A stretch of DNA of 64,000 bases, taken from Homalodisca vitripennis (lineage: Eukaryota > Arthropoda > Insecta > Hemiptera > Cicadellidae). Positions 10,214 through 24,306 of the stretch are shown piece by piece. A program made the position numbers and the translations under genes. Position 1 is the first letter of the stretch. Every line of letters starts with the position of its first letter. Where the stretch lies: contig NC_060210.1 in NCBI RefSeq assembly GCF_021130785.1, forward strand, positions 187,744,501 to 187,808,500, read 5' to 3'. Below the pieces are notes generated by a model, which had not been told where the DNA came from, did not search any database, and worked only from the letters and a program-made list of their open reading frames with translations.

Positions 10214-13200
10214 CGAATAAAACTAGATGCATCTTTGTAATGCAATCATCCCTTATGTAACAAAGAACTTTGCTACATTAAAATTATTGTAAGCTGTGTA
10301 AATTACTTAGTAATCACAGCAAGGAAAACTTTATTATTATATTCAACTAAATAATACGATAAAAATTACTATCCTAAAAACATAACGATCGCTTTGGTGA
10401 TGTCTCATCAAATCTTTTCAAATAATTTCCAATAAAAGTTTTAGAAAAGAAACGTTCACTAAAATTATAAACTCGTTACTCTTTTTATGGACTTTGAAAA
10501 TCAGCACAAATTCAAAACTGTATAAAAAATTATCATTATAAAACAAAACTGTGGTGAATATTATAAAATTTTTTCATTAATAATATTGCTGTAATTTTTT
10601 TCATGGCGGAAATCTACAGAAATCCATTTATGTTGCATTTGATTGATAGTATAGCAATACATTTCTTTAATAATTTTTAATATCTTGTAGAAACTACTTA
10701 AACGAATGTACCACTGAGAGTGAAGACGAAGAAACCCTTGATACACTGTAAGGTATGTATATTACTCTGGTTAACATTACCTCAGGGGTTTGAAGTTCAG
10801 ACGATAGGGGTATTATTGACGAGTGAACTTTACCGACTGCAGTGAAATACAATGCAGTAAAGTGTCAGTGAGACTCCACCTGTACGTTAACACACTGTCC
10901 GATGAAACTGTTACACTCTTACTTTCTATAAGGTTTTTCATAAAAATTTAAAATCATATCTACAAAAAAGACGGTTTTGGTTGAATTCGGTTGTAGAAAA
11001 TCTCTTCCTATATTATATGTGGGCTTTTAACTTACTATGGAGTTTTATTAATTTAATATTTAGTGGAGAATCTACAATTTAGTTATTCCCATCAGTAAAG
11101 TATTAAAGACATTTTTTTTTATATTCTTTCATTCGACATTAAAAACAATTATTGTAAAATATTAGTTATAGTATTATTTTTTACTATTTAATACTACTAA
11201 ATAAGTGGATCCTACACTCAAACTAAGTACATTAAGCATTTATTTAATTCAATAACTACCCAATATATTATTTCTATAAACTGTAAACTTGTATTACAAA
11301 CAACTAGGTACCTCTCATTTACTCATTATTAGGTATGCAACAGTAAAATAGTATATGATAATAAAATATATATATGTGGAGTAAGTGTTTATAAATATCT
11401 AAGCGTAATAAGCCTAAATTGAAGTGGCCAGCCAGTTACGTCACGCTTTGGCAAGAGTGGAAAGTGGACGCTTTACCGAGATTTCCAGCGGCAATTCATT
11501 TACAAACTAATTGACTAAAACTAAATATCTTTGACTGCAATCAACCCAATCCCGGTAATTTCCGAGCGCCGCTATGTACGGTAAATACAGTTGTATTAGT
11601 TTTTTTAAAGTCATATTCTTCTAAATATCAATTTGTTTTATTTAATCTTTGAGTCAAATCACGGCCATTAATAATTGTTAAAATATAACAAAAATATTAA
11701 CGTATTTTATCTAATTCTCCACCCATAACCACTCTAATTAACCCTTAATATAAATGTTTTGCCGACCTCCTTGCAAGTATACATAAAGAACAAAGAACAA
11801 TGACACAATTCAACATCTTGCGCAATACGATGCAATATTCTTGAACTTAGCACGGATAACTTCCGTCGTGTGAAGACAGTGTTTCGTAATACTGTATTAT
11901 TATAATATTTCATGAGTTATTTTATGATCTTTAATAATAATTTCACCATTTACATATTTGTGAAAAGTGTGATTATCAACCAATTAATCAATATCATGTT
12001 ACTATTTTTTACGTTCTCCTAATAAACTCCCGCTTTTTCAGATATTTTACAATCGGGCTAATTTATGACATAGACGTATTTAAAAAATTTTAAAGTACTA
12101 TAAACGTCAGAAGAAAAAACTAATGTAGTTTACATGTTATGTGGTAACATTATTTTAAATACACTATTTGTTTAAACATTTGGATGTTTAGAATAAAAAC
12201 GTGGAGTTAAAACGTGGCGGGCGTTTTAAACGTGTATATACAGTTATGTTAAAACGGGACCTAAAACAATATTACATACTTTTTTAGAAGCCAATTTTAA
12301 TTATTGCTTTATTCTGCTGACTGTTTAATGGATGTGTGAGACTCTTATCAAACAGAACAAGAGGACAGTTGTACAGTACAAGGTAGATGTTACTGAAAAA
12401 GTCCTATGATCACACACATGATTTGAACATGCGTTTTACCTATTCAGACTGAAAATCCAATCAGTTATCAACAATATACTTATATTGAATAATCATCTTT
12501 GCATTTGATTATTTTTTAAATGATGTCACTTTTTGAGGGCAAGAAGAATCGGAGCCTTGACACTTTGTAATAAAGAAACGTGTTGTGCTAATAGCTGCAC
12601 ATTTAAAAGGTGAACTGAAAGCTATTTGTTTCTTAAACGCAATCACATCGAAACTTAGAGTGTCAAAGTTTCCTAATCCAAGCAGGATTATCGCACGTGA
12701 AGATTGAAGGAAAACATCGCCACCTCGCGCAGTAAAAACAATCCCTGCTTTCCACCAAAGTTCTTCAGTAACCCTGGGTTCCCCGAAGGCATGAATTACG
12801 AATATAACGTTCGTAATTTTAGAATGGTTACCTTTGCATACTCTGTTTACTTTAAAATGTAGGATCGTGTGACGCAGGATATGGCTAGATAGTTTTTAAT
12901 GGTAGTTTTCATAATTAACGGTCATGCAATTTAATTAACAAATAATTTAATTGATTCAAGAATTATGAAATATTCCAGCTTCCAGAAGCCGGATGTTGCA
13001 AAGGTTGGGCGTTGCCGGAAGCTGGATATTACAAAGGCCGAATTCCCTAAGAGACCGTAGCTACCACAGATGTGAATCTAAGAATGTATCACCGTTAATT
13101 AGTTTTTCAATTTCAGGAGCTTTTGAAATCAGATAATTCAGTTTTTGTACCTTTATTTATGGTATGTAACTTAGTAATTAACTAGAAGTTAAGAGTGTGT

Positions 13201-13430
13201 ATGTTTATAAAAGATTTGTCTTCATAGTCTGGTTTTATTTTCAAAGATAAAAAAAGGAAATCACATTGATGTACCCAAGAAAAGTATGCAAACAATGCTT
13301 TCTTCAAAAAAAAGTTACATTCAGTAATGTATACAATCCTATTAAAATGAGATATTTTGTTCTTAAGACGGAGAAGTTCCTGCAGTCTACTCAATCCTAT
13401 TGATGCATGATATAAACTTAAGACGAGATA
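10214..13430. other. Single-copy AT-rich interval
   Basis: No gene is recognised. At 12,340-12,430 a short stretch (AACAAGAGGACAGTTGTACA and following) resembles the block-internal sequence at 280-360 of copy A, its counterparts in B (about 20,905) and C (about 48,870), so it is a diverged dispersed fragment. A slightly GC-richer patch at 11,420-11,600 ends in a GTAAAT donor-like motif but shows no convincing ORF. At 12,975-13,045 the sequence AGCTTCC/GGAAGCT recurs in inverted orientation. Confidence 0.5.
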
Positions 13431-13930
13431 TGCCTAGACTACGGGCAGCCAGCTCCTGATTATATCCAATTTTCATAGTGATGGGGACAAACAGAGCTCT
13501 TTCAGGAAGTGTAAAATTCCTCAAGCTGAACCTTATAACGTAAGACAAATTGGTCTGTGCTTTATGTTTAGGCTGATTGACAAACCCATTTAAGTCCAGA
13601 GTCTGTATAACTTACGTTTACTAGACCTGCTCTAGGTTACATAAATTTACCCTGTCACATTAGAAAAATTCCAACCTTAACTGTTGCTGGTCTGAGTAAA
13701 TTCAGTGGCTGTGTAACTTACATTAACTAGACATTCAAGGATTCAACATTCACTAAATCTCACTAACGCGAGACACAAATGATTCTCCTTAACGTCTCAC
13801 AACAGGGTAGAGAGGGAACTGTTACTTCGCCTCGCTTGTTACAAACGAGCAGATTTGTTAACGTAATAATGCTGTATGTTTGTCTTTACAAATGGCTGCA
13901 ATAAATTTGAGCTTCGTTTCACATTGTTAT
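13430..13930. repeat. Diverged dispersed repeat with internal direct repeat
   Basis: GTATAACTTACGTTTACTAGAC (about 13,604) recurs in diverged form about 108 bp later. The segment from about 13,750 to 13,920 also resembles 30,735-30,930: both contain GAGACACAAATG, then an AGGGA-ACTTGTTA-type stretch, then AATGCTGTAT and TTTATTGGAGCTT-like sequence. This is an old dispersed repeat of unknown class. Confidence 0.5.
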
Positions 13931-16900
13931 AAGCTATTGTCACTTAAAGGCGTTTAAGCCTTAACTGTCGTATATTGTATTTAAAAGTTTAATTTATATA
14001 TACATATTTCGGACTTATATTTATTTTAAATATTTGATAGCGTCGTAAAAAGATTTAATTGCAAAAATGTAACGCTTGATCTACCATCCCTTGTATTTTA
14101 CACATCCCAAATATACTAAATATTGTCTAGTAAGTCTCAATGCTATATTAAAAAAAAGAAATCAAGAAAAAAAACTTTAAACAAATCTAAATAAAAATAA
14201 ATATGTAAATATATAAATTGGGATGTTAGCTCATTTCCTAAATATGTATAATTAATTAAAAATAATATTATTAATTAATCAAAGTAAAAGGAAGGGGTGG
14301 AAAAACAAGCGTAAATAAACTCCTATCTTTAACATAGTGAAATATTAGTCTGACATCACGTATAGCTGATGGTTAGGATATTTTATAGACTGGTTGATGG
14401 GGTGCAAAAACTATATATTGAACTCTATTTAGAATAAAACTGCATTTTATGTTTATTAGTTGTTAACCATTATTATAATACTTATTCCGTATTCAAAGAA
14501 TTACATTCCACTTTTAACTATTAGTATTAGTGTTTGTAAATTTAAATTTTGTGAGGTATATAATTTTATACATTATAAGAATTTAAAATAATGAGTAATG
14601 CAGCATTATATCTACTTAGTTTATGACGGGATATGTGCCCGAAATTCTGTTATCAAATAATAAGCTGTTTTAAGCATATATTTTTTTAATTTACAAGATT
14701 AGTTTTATGCATTGAATAAGCAAGCAATTTAGTTGGTTTAGTGGTATTCCACCTATTTTTACTTGAACGAAAATAAGTGCTAATTAACACATTTCGCTCA
14801 TATTTAGATCAAAATAATTTTCAAAATACATTGCATAATATGTAGGACTAAAAAAGTTAAAAAAATCTGAACTCAGTAAACTTACATTTTTCTAAAATAA
14901 TAAAAAATTAACATTAACTTTGTTTTTAGTAATAAAAAATACATATATTGCTAATATGTTATGCTACTTCTCTAATGAGCTAGTTTTTGTAGTGTGATCT
15001 GCTTTCCTGGCTGTCAAACTTTTTTATTGTTTTGCGAACTTTGATCAGCATATACTCCTGTAATCGACATAAACTTTTAGTTTAGATCATATAATTTACT
15101 CCGTCTTTAATATAAATGTTTAATGAATTATTTAGTTGAATAGTGTTATTTTTACAGCTATAAATTAGAAATAATTATAGTCCTAACAAAATTAATCAAA
15201 CCGTGGTTTTGTAAGTTTAAATGTGTTCATTTAAATCTGTTCTTGCAGATTAAATTACATAGTTAAAACTGGATACAGAAAAATACAGATAAATAAAATG
15301 TAGATTCCATTCCGCTTGTATCACCCTATATTATTTTACCAACTGAATTTAATAGCTATTATTATAGTGTTTTGAAAACATGTAATGTAATTGTTAGTTT
15401 ATCAAGTAACCTAACCTTAATAACTCACTCGCTTTTATGCTCAATTTTCTCTCTTATTATAAAAAACATTTTGTGTAATCTAAATAGCTTTTAAAAAAAA
15501 GGCATATAGCCTGAATATATTCTGCAGCACCAAACTCAATACTTAGTTTATTAAGCATTAACTGATTGCGTAAGCAATAAACGATGCAGACACTGTTTTA
15601 TCTTTCAATTAGACGAGCTGCACAGAATTGCCTATAAGCCTCTAACTCATCTCCATCTTCTCCGAAGTTCTTGGAACAACGCTTATAAAGTTACACAAGC
15701 CATTCAAAGCTTATGTAACTTGTACGTTATGAGTTAGTAAGGATTATTCCGCCGCAGGCAAGTTATTGCGTGTGGCTGTGGCACATATTTTCACATTCAT
15801 TGTTTAACGAAAATGTATAATAGGCAATATTAAAAGATACAATTATCATAGTCATATTATGCGAGGATTCGCAGATTTTGAGAAAAATCGAGCAGCCTCC
15901 GCTTTTCTATTAATTCGATGTTCATATTTGTATTATTCTGTTATTCAAAAACTCATGCGATTGCTAGGTTGTCCTTTCAAGGGATTTTGACACATTATTA
16001 CATAAGGCAAGGTTTATATATTTTTATAGTATAGATAACGTCGCCCAATGGCTTCCACTTCATTCTGTACTGCTCAGCACTAAATTGAACACAAGTATTG
16101 ATTACAAGTATAGGACGTAATTTTATGATTATAATGAACTGTATGCAAATTAATAAGTTGAAATACAAGTCCATACCTGTGAGTTTTGTATTACATAGTG
16201 GTTTAGAGATTAAAAAATTTATTTTGGTCGAAAAAGCAAAATTCGTAAAAGGTATAACGAAAATGTATTGCTAAGCAAAATTTTACATCAACCGCAATAG
16301 TAGTGACTTAAAAAGACTGTCGGATATATTTTTAGCATGAGCAAGTAAGTATTAAGTCTAAAAAGTCGGAAACATAAATTTTTAAGTTAATATATAAATA
16401 ATATTTCGAAACCTTTTAAATTAAAGTAAAACATGTTTTATGTCTCTAAAATTAATAATAAAGCATTAACTCTCAATATAGTCTTTGAACTCGCTATAAA
16501 GATGACCATATGTGACCACCATATTTTCTAGAGAGCATTATGAACTGTGGATGTGTTACTTTGAACGCACCGTATGTATACACCAGGCATTCTCGTCACG
16601 TCCTGATTCAACAGCTTCTGTAGTAAAACGTGAAGTTTACCTCTATCAATCGCATTACCAGTGGATTTTCCTATTTGTCCATTGTATCAGTTCTTAAAGA
16701 CGACTTGAAGGAGAGAGAGCAATGTAATAGTGACACGTGACAGTCTTAAGTATTACTGAATGTTAAAATAAACCTTTATACATCAGGTGTATTGTACGCC
16801 CAGCTACCCATTCATGCGATGTTAATAAATTATCCTATGAGTCATCGTAATCCTATTAATGACTGTATATTCAGTATCTCATAAACAGTTGATTGCAAAA

Positions 16901-18120
16901 TATTTTTACAAAGTTGATGATCTGCTAAATCTGTAACAAGATTTGCTGTCATACCTCGCAAAGGAGTATTTAGGCTACTTCTTGATTACCTGGTTTACGC
17001 TTGTCTTTAGAGTCCATACTATATACAGTAAAACCTATAAGCACTTAAATCTGGTATCCAAATAGATAGTCTAAGAGCAGGACCTCCATAACCGAAATTG
17101 CCGCAATATTGGGGTAAAAAGAATTAGTTAATCTGTTTACCGTAGAGGATCGCTGGTGGAATAGGTAAGAGTCTATTAATTGAAAAATCTTGTTTGAATA
17201 CCTAACATTAGGGAGGATTTTCTCTTCCGGTCTTCCCTATACACTTTGACTGGAAGAAGTTGGCACAGATCTAGCCTTCCCTTCTCACAAGTTGGTATAC
17301 ATAATGTAGTGGAAGTAATCCTTCTACATCAATTTTTAATAAAAGGCGGTCCCTCCTACAAATATACTGTCTTGCTAAATATTATGACTCTATAGAAGCA
17401 GCGTAAATATATTTTGAGGACAATGGGGTTTCCCCACATTTTGTATCTCAATTTAAAGGACTAAAAGTATTTTTGAGCAAATTTAACCTTCCAATCCACA
17501 TCGTGTGGAATGCGAATATGTAAATTTTAGGTAATGAGTCAGTCGATGCTACAGGAATGAAAATTCGTTTGCATTCTACTCTGCATCTGTAGTACTCTTG
17601 TTTTCTGCACTATTACAATAAACTCCATTTGATGTCTACAAAATATAAATATGGACTCTTTATTTTTCACTGAAGCACATGATTTACTTTATGCATGTAA
17701 TTTGCATTTCTGTCCACCATGAAGTGTCATGTGACAGGGTAGTCATGAGATTGTGGGGCGAGAGGAGTTGTCCATGGGGAGTAATCGTGCTTCGAGTATG
17801 TCATTAAGGCGAGATAGAGTGGATCACTTAAAAAAAAACTGCTTAAGCTCTCACTGCAATTAGTACTTAAAAGAACTTTGTTCTTGCTTCCATAGTGACA
17901 GAGTGTTCGGAATGGGTAAAGTAGAGGGTAGGAGCAACCTCCTGTAGTAACCCCAAGAGGAGGGATAGCGGGCATTATCTTTGTCGTGTCACCTTAGAAA
18001 AAAGAGGAGCTCTAGTCCAACCTTTCCAATTAAAACAGCAGAGCAAAGGACTCCACGCTAGCAGCAGCCTTTAACTCTAAGGGATCTCAATCCACTCAAA
18101 CAGTCATCATAACAGTTCAC
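13931..18120. other. Single-copy interval with a GC-richer tail
   Basis: From 13.9 to 17.0 kb it is AT-rich with no gene recognised. From 17.0 to 18.1 kb it is less AT-rich, with broken ORFs on both strands (a minus-strand ORF at 17,727-17,975 has no recognisable domain). That composition change next to the block boundary suggests decayed transposon sequence, but no transposase or reverse-transcriptase motif could be read. Confidence 0.4.
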
Positions 18121-19636
18121 TAAACTTATTCATCCACCCTTCCACCTCAATATCCGGATATTTGTGGTATTTTATGCCATGATATTGATATTCGTGGGCT
18201 TGCCAAGATTTAAGTGACATAGTGGATTTTGCTGTACGCAGTTGATAACCGAAAAGCTGCAGTTAAGTTTAACTATGTTATAAACCACCGTTGAATTGAA
18301 TCTTTCTTTTGTTGTATGGTAGCAGCAAAATATAAATTTTGATCCTAATGTCATATCTCCCTACAACTAGATCTGTATCTGTGTATTTATAGACTGAATT
18401 TGATTGCACAATAATGGTTAATACAAATTTAGTCCCTTATCTATGATCAAATCGAAACCATTTTTATGAATCTTGAAATTTTTTAAAGGTGTCTGTTTTA
18501 AAACATTTTTCAAAAGGAAATTTTTTTATTTTCAAGGAACTAAAAATGTTCCTCCACATTCTTTAAGCGCCCTGTATACTCACGAGAAGTTACGTGTATC
18601 ACAAATATTTATCCAAATTTATCAATATAAATCTTGGGCTAGTATAAATATAAAAAAGACCTATAATCAATTAAACCTTTTTTCATTTATTTTAAATTTA
18701 TTATTTATACGTTTATATAAAGTTTTATAAAAAAATCAGACACTTTTAGTTTACATTTGTTTATATTTTTTTCTCGTGTTCTACAACTTACAAATGACAT
18801 TCACATTACCTTCAGAGTGTGAACAACAGGTGTTGTAACAAATGTAAAAAAGACGTATTAATTAGTTTGGAAATTTTGGTTGCTCCATTAAAATTCGTCC
18901 ATGCAAACAACATTCACCAAAAGAATTTCTATTTATGCGACTAGAAACCGATTCCTCGGGGAAATGCAATGCACCGCGATGGATAAACACATTTCATATG
19001 GTTCTAAGGCGTAATATTGTACAACTGCAGTGACAGCACATGTATACTCGTATGTCAGTAATTAACTATTAAGTTCTAAAACCCTAAGACGTCTTCCGTC
19101 TTGACGTCTCGGTTCTTCTAATCAGTATTCTCGTTGCTCGTCATTTTCTTTCAATACACGATGTAACGCACGCTGCTGCAAATCTTTTAGACGTCGAAAA
19201 CTCGAAATCACGTAAACTTTCTGTTCGAATAATGTTGATATACATAAATAGGTTTAATTTTAAAAGTAGAAAAGTTATTCATCAACTTGTTTAAAAATCA
19301 AAATTTGCTTTGGTTTGAACCTTTGTTAATGTATACGAAAATGGTTATTTTTACTCTTTGGCATTTTTGATGAAACATCAGCTGTGAGGATTGGCTTACT
19401 ACTCTTAATATGATACATTGGATGTTATTTAACATACGTCATTGACCAGGTGTCATTTACAACAAATGTAAAGAAAGAAAATAATAAATACATTTTGACC
19501 ATATGGCACTTTTGTTTTTGTAACAATGTATGTCGTAGTTTCCATGAAAACCAATTTTTAAATTCTCAAACTTCAAAACTTTGACATGGTGCACATCCAC
19601 ATACGAGCATAGACATTGGTTTGCTGACCTTTACAG

Positions 19637-19746
19637 AGAGATTACAACGGTTAGTGGACGTAAACTCTGTCATAGACTATGATTCGGAGTTTCACCATCT
19701 CATCGAGAAGGGACCAAGAGGATCGGCCTGGTACCCCTTCTATAAG
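19637..19746 (+). CDS. Candidate 110-bp internal exon, copy B (best exon in the window)
   Basis: A pyrimidine-rich GACCTTTACAG acceptor precedes and a GTAAAT donor follows. The exon is two bases plus 36 open codons, so the upstream intron would be phase 1 and the downstream one phase 0. The peptide includes DVNSVIDYDSEFHHLIEKGP and ends SAWYPFYK; it is acidic and aromatic and looks like globular protein, in contrast to neighbouring ORFs. The C counterpart (47,748-47,851) shares the core DY-x-x-EFHHLI and the donor but is disrupted, so B may be the functional exon of a duplicated gene. I do not recognise the family. Flanking exons could not be connected to it with certainty; the small exons of the middle arm lie about 4.5 kb downstream. 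Confidence 0.55.
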
Positions 19747-20364
19747 GTAAATATAAATATTTTGTTTATTGCCTCAGTCTTTACTTTTCCTATTTATATA
19801 TAAGTATTATAAACGCTATAAATTCCATACGTGTATTGCTGTAGGTATTGTTTGTTTTAAAACTATATAACATTACATTAATAAAGAAAGAAACACTGTG
19901 TTTAATCCACAAAAAACAATTCAAAATTATTTGTGTTAAATATTAAAAGTTTGATTTAAATTATTAGCAAAGCTACTAATACAACATTTCTAAAAGATAC
20001 ACCCATTTTAATGTTTATTACACATACTAACATCTTAAATTACCTACAATTCACACTACATACATTATTGAGATATCCTTTACAAACATCATCATGAGAC
20101 TATGGTACTGTAAGAATTAATTAGTATTGGAATTAGCACTTATAAATAATAGCAATAACTACGGTACTCCTAGTTGTGGTTGCCTACTCGGGAATTTTTA
20201 TTACTGTCAGTCCCTTACCTACCTACCATTTACTACTTTCTTTTGAGGTATACTAGGGTTATTACTCTCCTTGAATTTCCATCTAAAATCAACTCATGTT
20301 GAAGAATAACTAGCATTTAAATGAATTTTTTCACGTTATGCTGTAACTTATACAACCTGTGGAG

Positions 20365-20715
20365 TTTTAAATTTTTGTATCCGGCTGTCTCATAGTTCTA
20401 ATACTTTAATATCATATATGCGTAACCTATAATATTCCTTCCTATTGCTATATACCTATGTAATAACATACTCCCGTAACTCTAACCTTTCTAACCCCGA
20501 TACATTTTCCATCCTGGTATAAATTTGGATATTTAACAAATCGAGGCCGATGGATTATATATCCCACCCTATAATGTTTTTAATTTTTGTATTTTTGTTT
20601 CCGGCTGTCTCATAGTTCTAATACTTTAATATCTTATATGCATCACCTATAATATTCCTTCCTATTGCTATATACCTATGTTATAACATACTTCCGTAAC
20701 TCTTCCTATATATCC
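20365..20715. repeat. 220-bp direct duplication in copy B
   Basis: CCGGCTGTCTCATAGTTCTA occurs at 20,381 and 20,601, and each is followed by the same CTATAATATTCCTTCC segment. It lies exactly at the join between the left and middle arms of the block, where copy A begins in this window. Copy C has one unit (about 48,590-48,700). Confidence 0.82.
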
Positions 20716-21415
20716 GTTGATTTATATATCTATCCGTAGTTTAAATGTTTTTCTTTTATTATCCGTAACTGTACTTAATTTATAAGTTTCCCTATTTAGT
20801 AATATTTATAAAGAATAGCTCGATCGCCTTTTCTGCCTTATTATGCCAGTTGTCTTGGGCCAGTGGTTTTATTTTTTTGAGGACCTTATAAAATACAATC
20901 AGGAGGAGAGTCGTTACCGTACAAGGTCGACGTTACAGAAGTAAATAAAATATTAATAATCATAATAATAAAATAATAAAGAATAATAAAAGAATAAATA
21001 ATAAAATAAAGAATAAAAGAACTAATGTAATTTTCTTTGCCATAAGTACTATGATTATCTCCTTGTTGTGTGTTTTAAATTTCATTATCTCAGTGATGAT
21101 TCCGTTCTGCCATTAGTATGTGATATAAATATGAAGATCAAATAAACATGTTTCCTTACCCAATTAAATGCCTTCTCCAAACAATACATAGCATTGTGCC
21201 ATTGGTACTGATCACTGGATGTGTTACCTGATGTTGATCAACAGATCAGTAAATACTATCGTTTTGAGATTGAACTCAGTTGTATTTTGTAGCAGATTGA
21301 GCAGCAGTGACAGTAGTGTATTTACTGACCAATTATGTTTTCCGAGTGAATAGATAAGTTATAGATGTTGAAGAAATTCAACATTTAACAATTCGTTTAT
21401 AATTATTTTTTCTTG

Positions 21416-21903
21416 TCTCTGTATATAAATGCATTTTAGTGAATGTCCTTTATGGAATCACAAAATATTGGACAGACCATTATGAAAATTTGTATGTATA
21501 CGTATTTTTTCACGGAGAAGGTTTATAAGCTATGCCCACTAATGTAACTCACCACCAAGCGGTGCTACAAAAGATAAAAGGTTTCAAAGCGCCTGCACAC
21601 TTTAAACTGCAATTACGAGACAGTTACGTATATTACATATCCAAACACTATTTGAGGGCGCTAAGTTATTATGTATACATAAGTTGTCTTTGAGATACAT
21701 TTCAGATTGAACTTAAAGTTTGAGTGTTAGACCACTTTATAATAAAGTACGTGCTCAATGGCTATAAACATAAACAGATTTTCTTGATCGTGGCAACAAG
21801 GCAAACTCTACATCGGCGTTGTAAATATAATTCAATTATACCAGAAGTTCACATACACGGGCGAAGCGTACGAAAAGCGTGCAAAGCCGCGGGAAACAGC
21901 TAG
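21416..21903 (+). mobile_element. Non-autonomous Helitron (about 488 bp), copy B only
   Basis: It starts TCTCTGTATATAAATG and ends GCCGCGGGAAACAGCTAG followed by T, the 5'-TC and 3'-CTRR ends of Helitrons. The CGCGGG...CAGCTAGT tail is, to my knowledge, widespread in insect Helitrons. Copies A (about 845) and C lack it and run straight through the corresponding ATTATTTTTTCTTG...TATA sequence, so it is a post-duplication insertion. There is no target duplication, as expected. The 5' boundary is uncertain by a few bases, because the preceding base is G rather than the usual A. It has no Rep/helicase ORF. Confidence 0.8.
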
Positions 21904-24306
21904 TATATTATAATATTTATGTAATTAAAGTGAGTATTCTCTATTTTGTTAATGACTTAAATCATTACTTAAAAATTAAATTACTTTCATATTATTTCTT
22001 TTACTTCAATATTATTATTCATTTGCACGAAATAAATAATACACAGAGGTAATATAGTTGCTATCAGACTGAGGTAAAGCTTTTCCTAACTTAGTATAGT
22101 TTATTCCGCTACAGATAACTAACAACCTTTGTCAACATATATAGCTACTAAACCTTATTAAAAGTAAGTCAATAGTTGACAAATTATTTAATTTAGATAA
22201 ACACAGGATAGCTTACATCGAAGAATTCATAAAATGTCAGTAATTTCTCTAATACCAGAAACATTAAACTACTAATATACAATAAACTAGGGTCACTTGT
22301 AGATAGAAGTATGCAAATGTAAGATTAGACATGTAAATAATTTCAACACAACATGTCTCACCTAAACATTATTGACGAATTTCTATGAAATATCTTCCAG
22401 TTAATGTCAACAACGAAAAATTATAATGAAACAACGAAATACATGTATTGAGGTTCTATTGATGTTGAGTGGTAGAGAGAGGACAGAGCTCAACCCCGCC
22501 TCTTCAATAAAGGCGTTTTTAATAAATAAATACCGGAAGTGGAGAATGGAGAACGCCTCACTACGAATACGTTGAGATAGATTGTTCCAAGAGGTAAGAG
22601 GAGGTGGAAGCAGATGGGAATGTAATTGATCCAGCTAATCAGGAAATGTACTGTTTCGAAGCGTTTTTTTAACGTTTAATGAGCCTAATAACTACTAAGG
22701 CTGACACCAACATTGAATAGGTCCACTGCAGGACTTACCAAACCGTGGAAGTGTTTTGTGCCATACTCATCTTAAGATGAATCGCGAAGAATGAGACAAA
22801 AGGGTTAAGGATTTTGTTTTCTATGATTGGTGCAGAATAGACCCCCAGATTGTCAGGAAATCCTTTCTTGACATAATATTATACACATACTTTGGAAACC
22901 AAGAATATAAAATAAATTTACTTAAAAAAATAATTATTTTAGAGTTGTAAATGAGTTGAGATTTGTTTGATTATAACTGGCTAGTTAAGTTAGCCCTGTT
23001 TGAAGAACAAGCGGTATCACTTACGCGAACTAAATGATGACAGTAGCGCATATATAAACTTTCTTCAGGTATCAAAATTCCCTTAAGATTAAGCATGCAA
23101 TACAATGAAAATTTAATTAATGTGTAATGGTTAACTTATAAAAGTCATGGTGCCTAAATTAAGCTGTACTTTATATAAAAAATACTGAAACATACATTTG
23201 TGAATCAAGATTCATTGATGCACGTACCAACAAAATTAATGGAACAGACTGTGCACTGAATATCACTTTCACAACCCACCAGAAATTACGAACGGCTGAG
23301 CAAAAGTAAAAAGAGAAATCCTAGTACCTTCGGTAGCTCAGGCATTACGATTTTGTTTTTGGTCTTAGTCTTAGTGTGCGTTCAATTATAGAAGTACCCT
23401 TGCTTCAAAAAAGGACTGACCTAGCGGTTGATATAATTATTTAATGTATAAAGCCTGAAATATTTTTACATATGAGAACCATACTGCATAAAAGTGGGTT
23501 TTTTTTTAAACTTTGACCATGGTGCTATTGTATAACAAATAACAAGTAGGATCAAATGGGAATCGTTTTATAAAACGAGGATTATGCTGTAGCAGTTGAA
23601 GAACTTTACAATAAATTTAAGAATAGTAATGAATGTCAGATTTACTGATATAGAAGTATTTTTCTGCCCAATACAATGAAATAAATTCTTTTAAGGGTAT
23701 TATTTTGATTTAATTCCACTTAATACAATAGTCTTAGACCATCAAATGTTATGGTAGGAGAAAATTACACCAATGCATTACCATCTTACCTGTAAGCGTG
23801 ATTATTTTTTGTTAAGATAAATTGCATTGTGTGCTACATTACAAATATTTCGTTTAGTGTTTTGTATTACTTTTGACGAAACTTGTGTATCTAAAACCTC
23901 TGCTTCACTTAGATTATCAGGGTACTGAAGTCAATTAACTAGAAATAAAAGGAATGTCTTATAGGAAACTTATTTGTTTAATTGTAACTTATGTTGATTT
24001 TCCACCATTCTATCTGATGCAAACATCATGTTTACAAGCATTTATGAGATTAGGCCTCTTCAGGACCCAATCTACTCTCTGACTGTATATTTAGAGTAAA
24101 AGTTATAATGCCTAAAAATCAATAGTCTTGACATTTCTTTGAGCTATAATTATTATGTATAAATATTGTTCAAATCATGCATTTAAGATCCAGTTCTACT
24201 TCGTTGTATAGAATGTACGTATTTACTTTTAATAGTAATAACCCTATTTATTGTGCATAATTTACAAGGACTCTAATTGTAATAATATTTTGACTTTTTG
24301 TTTCAG

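Noticed and set aside
19080..19200. TCAGT at 19,117 considered as promoter for the copy B exon
   Set aside because: No DPE at the right spacing and the motif is altered to TCGGA in copy C.
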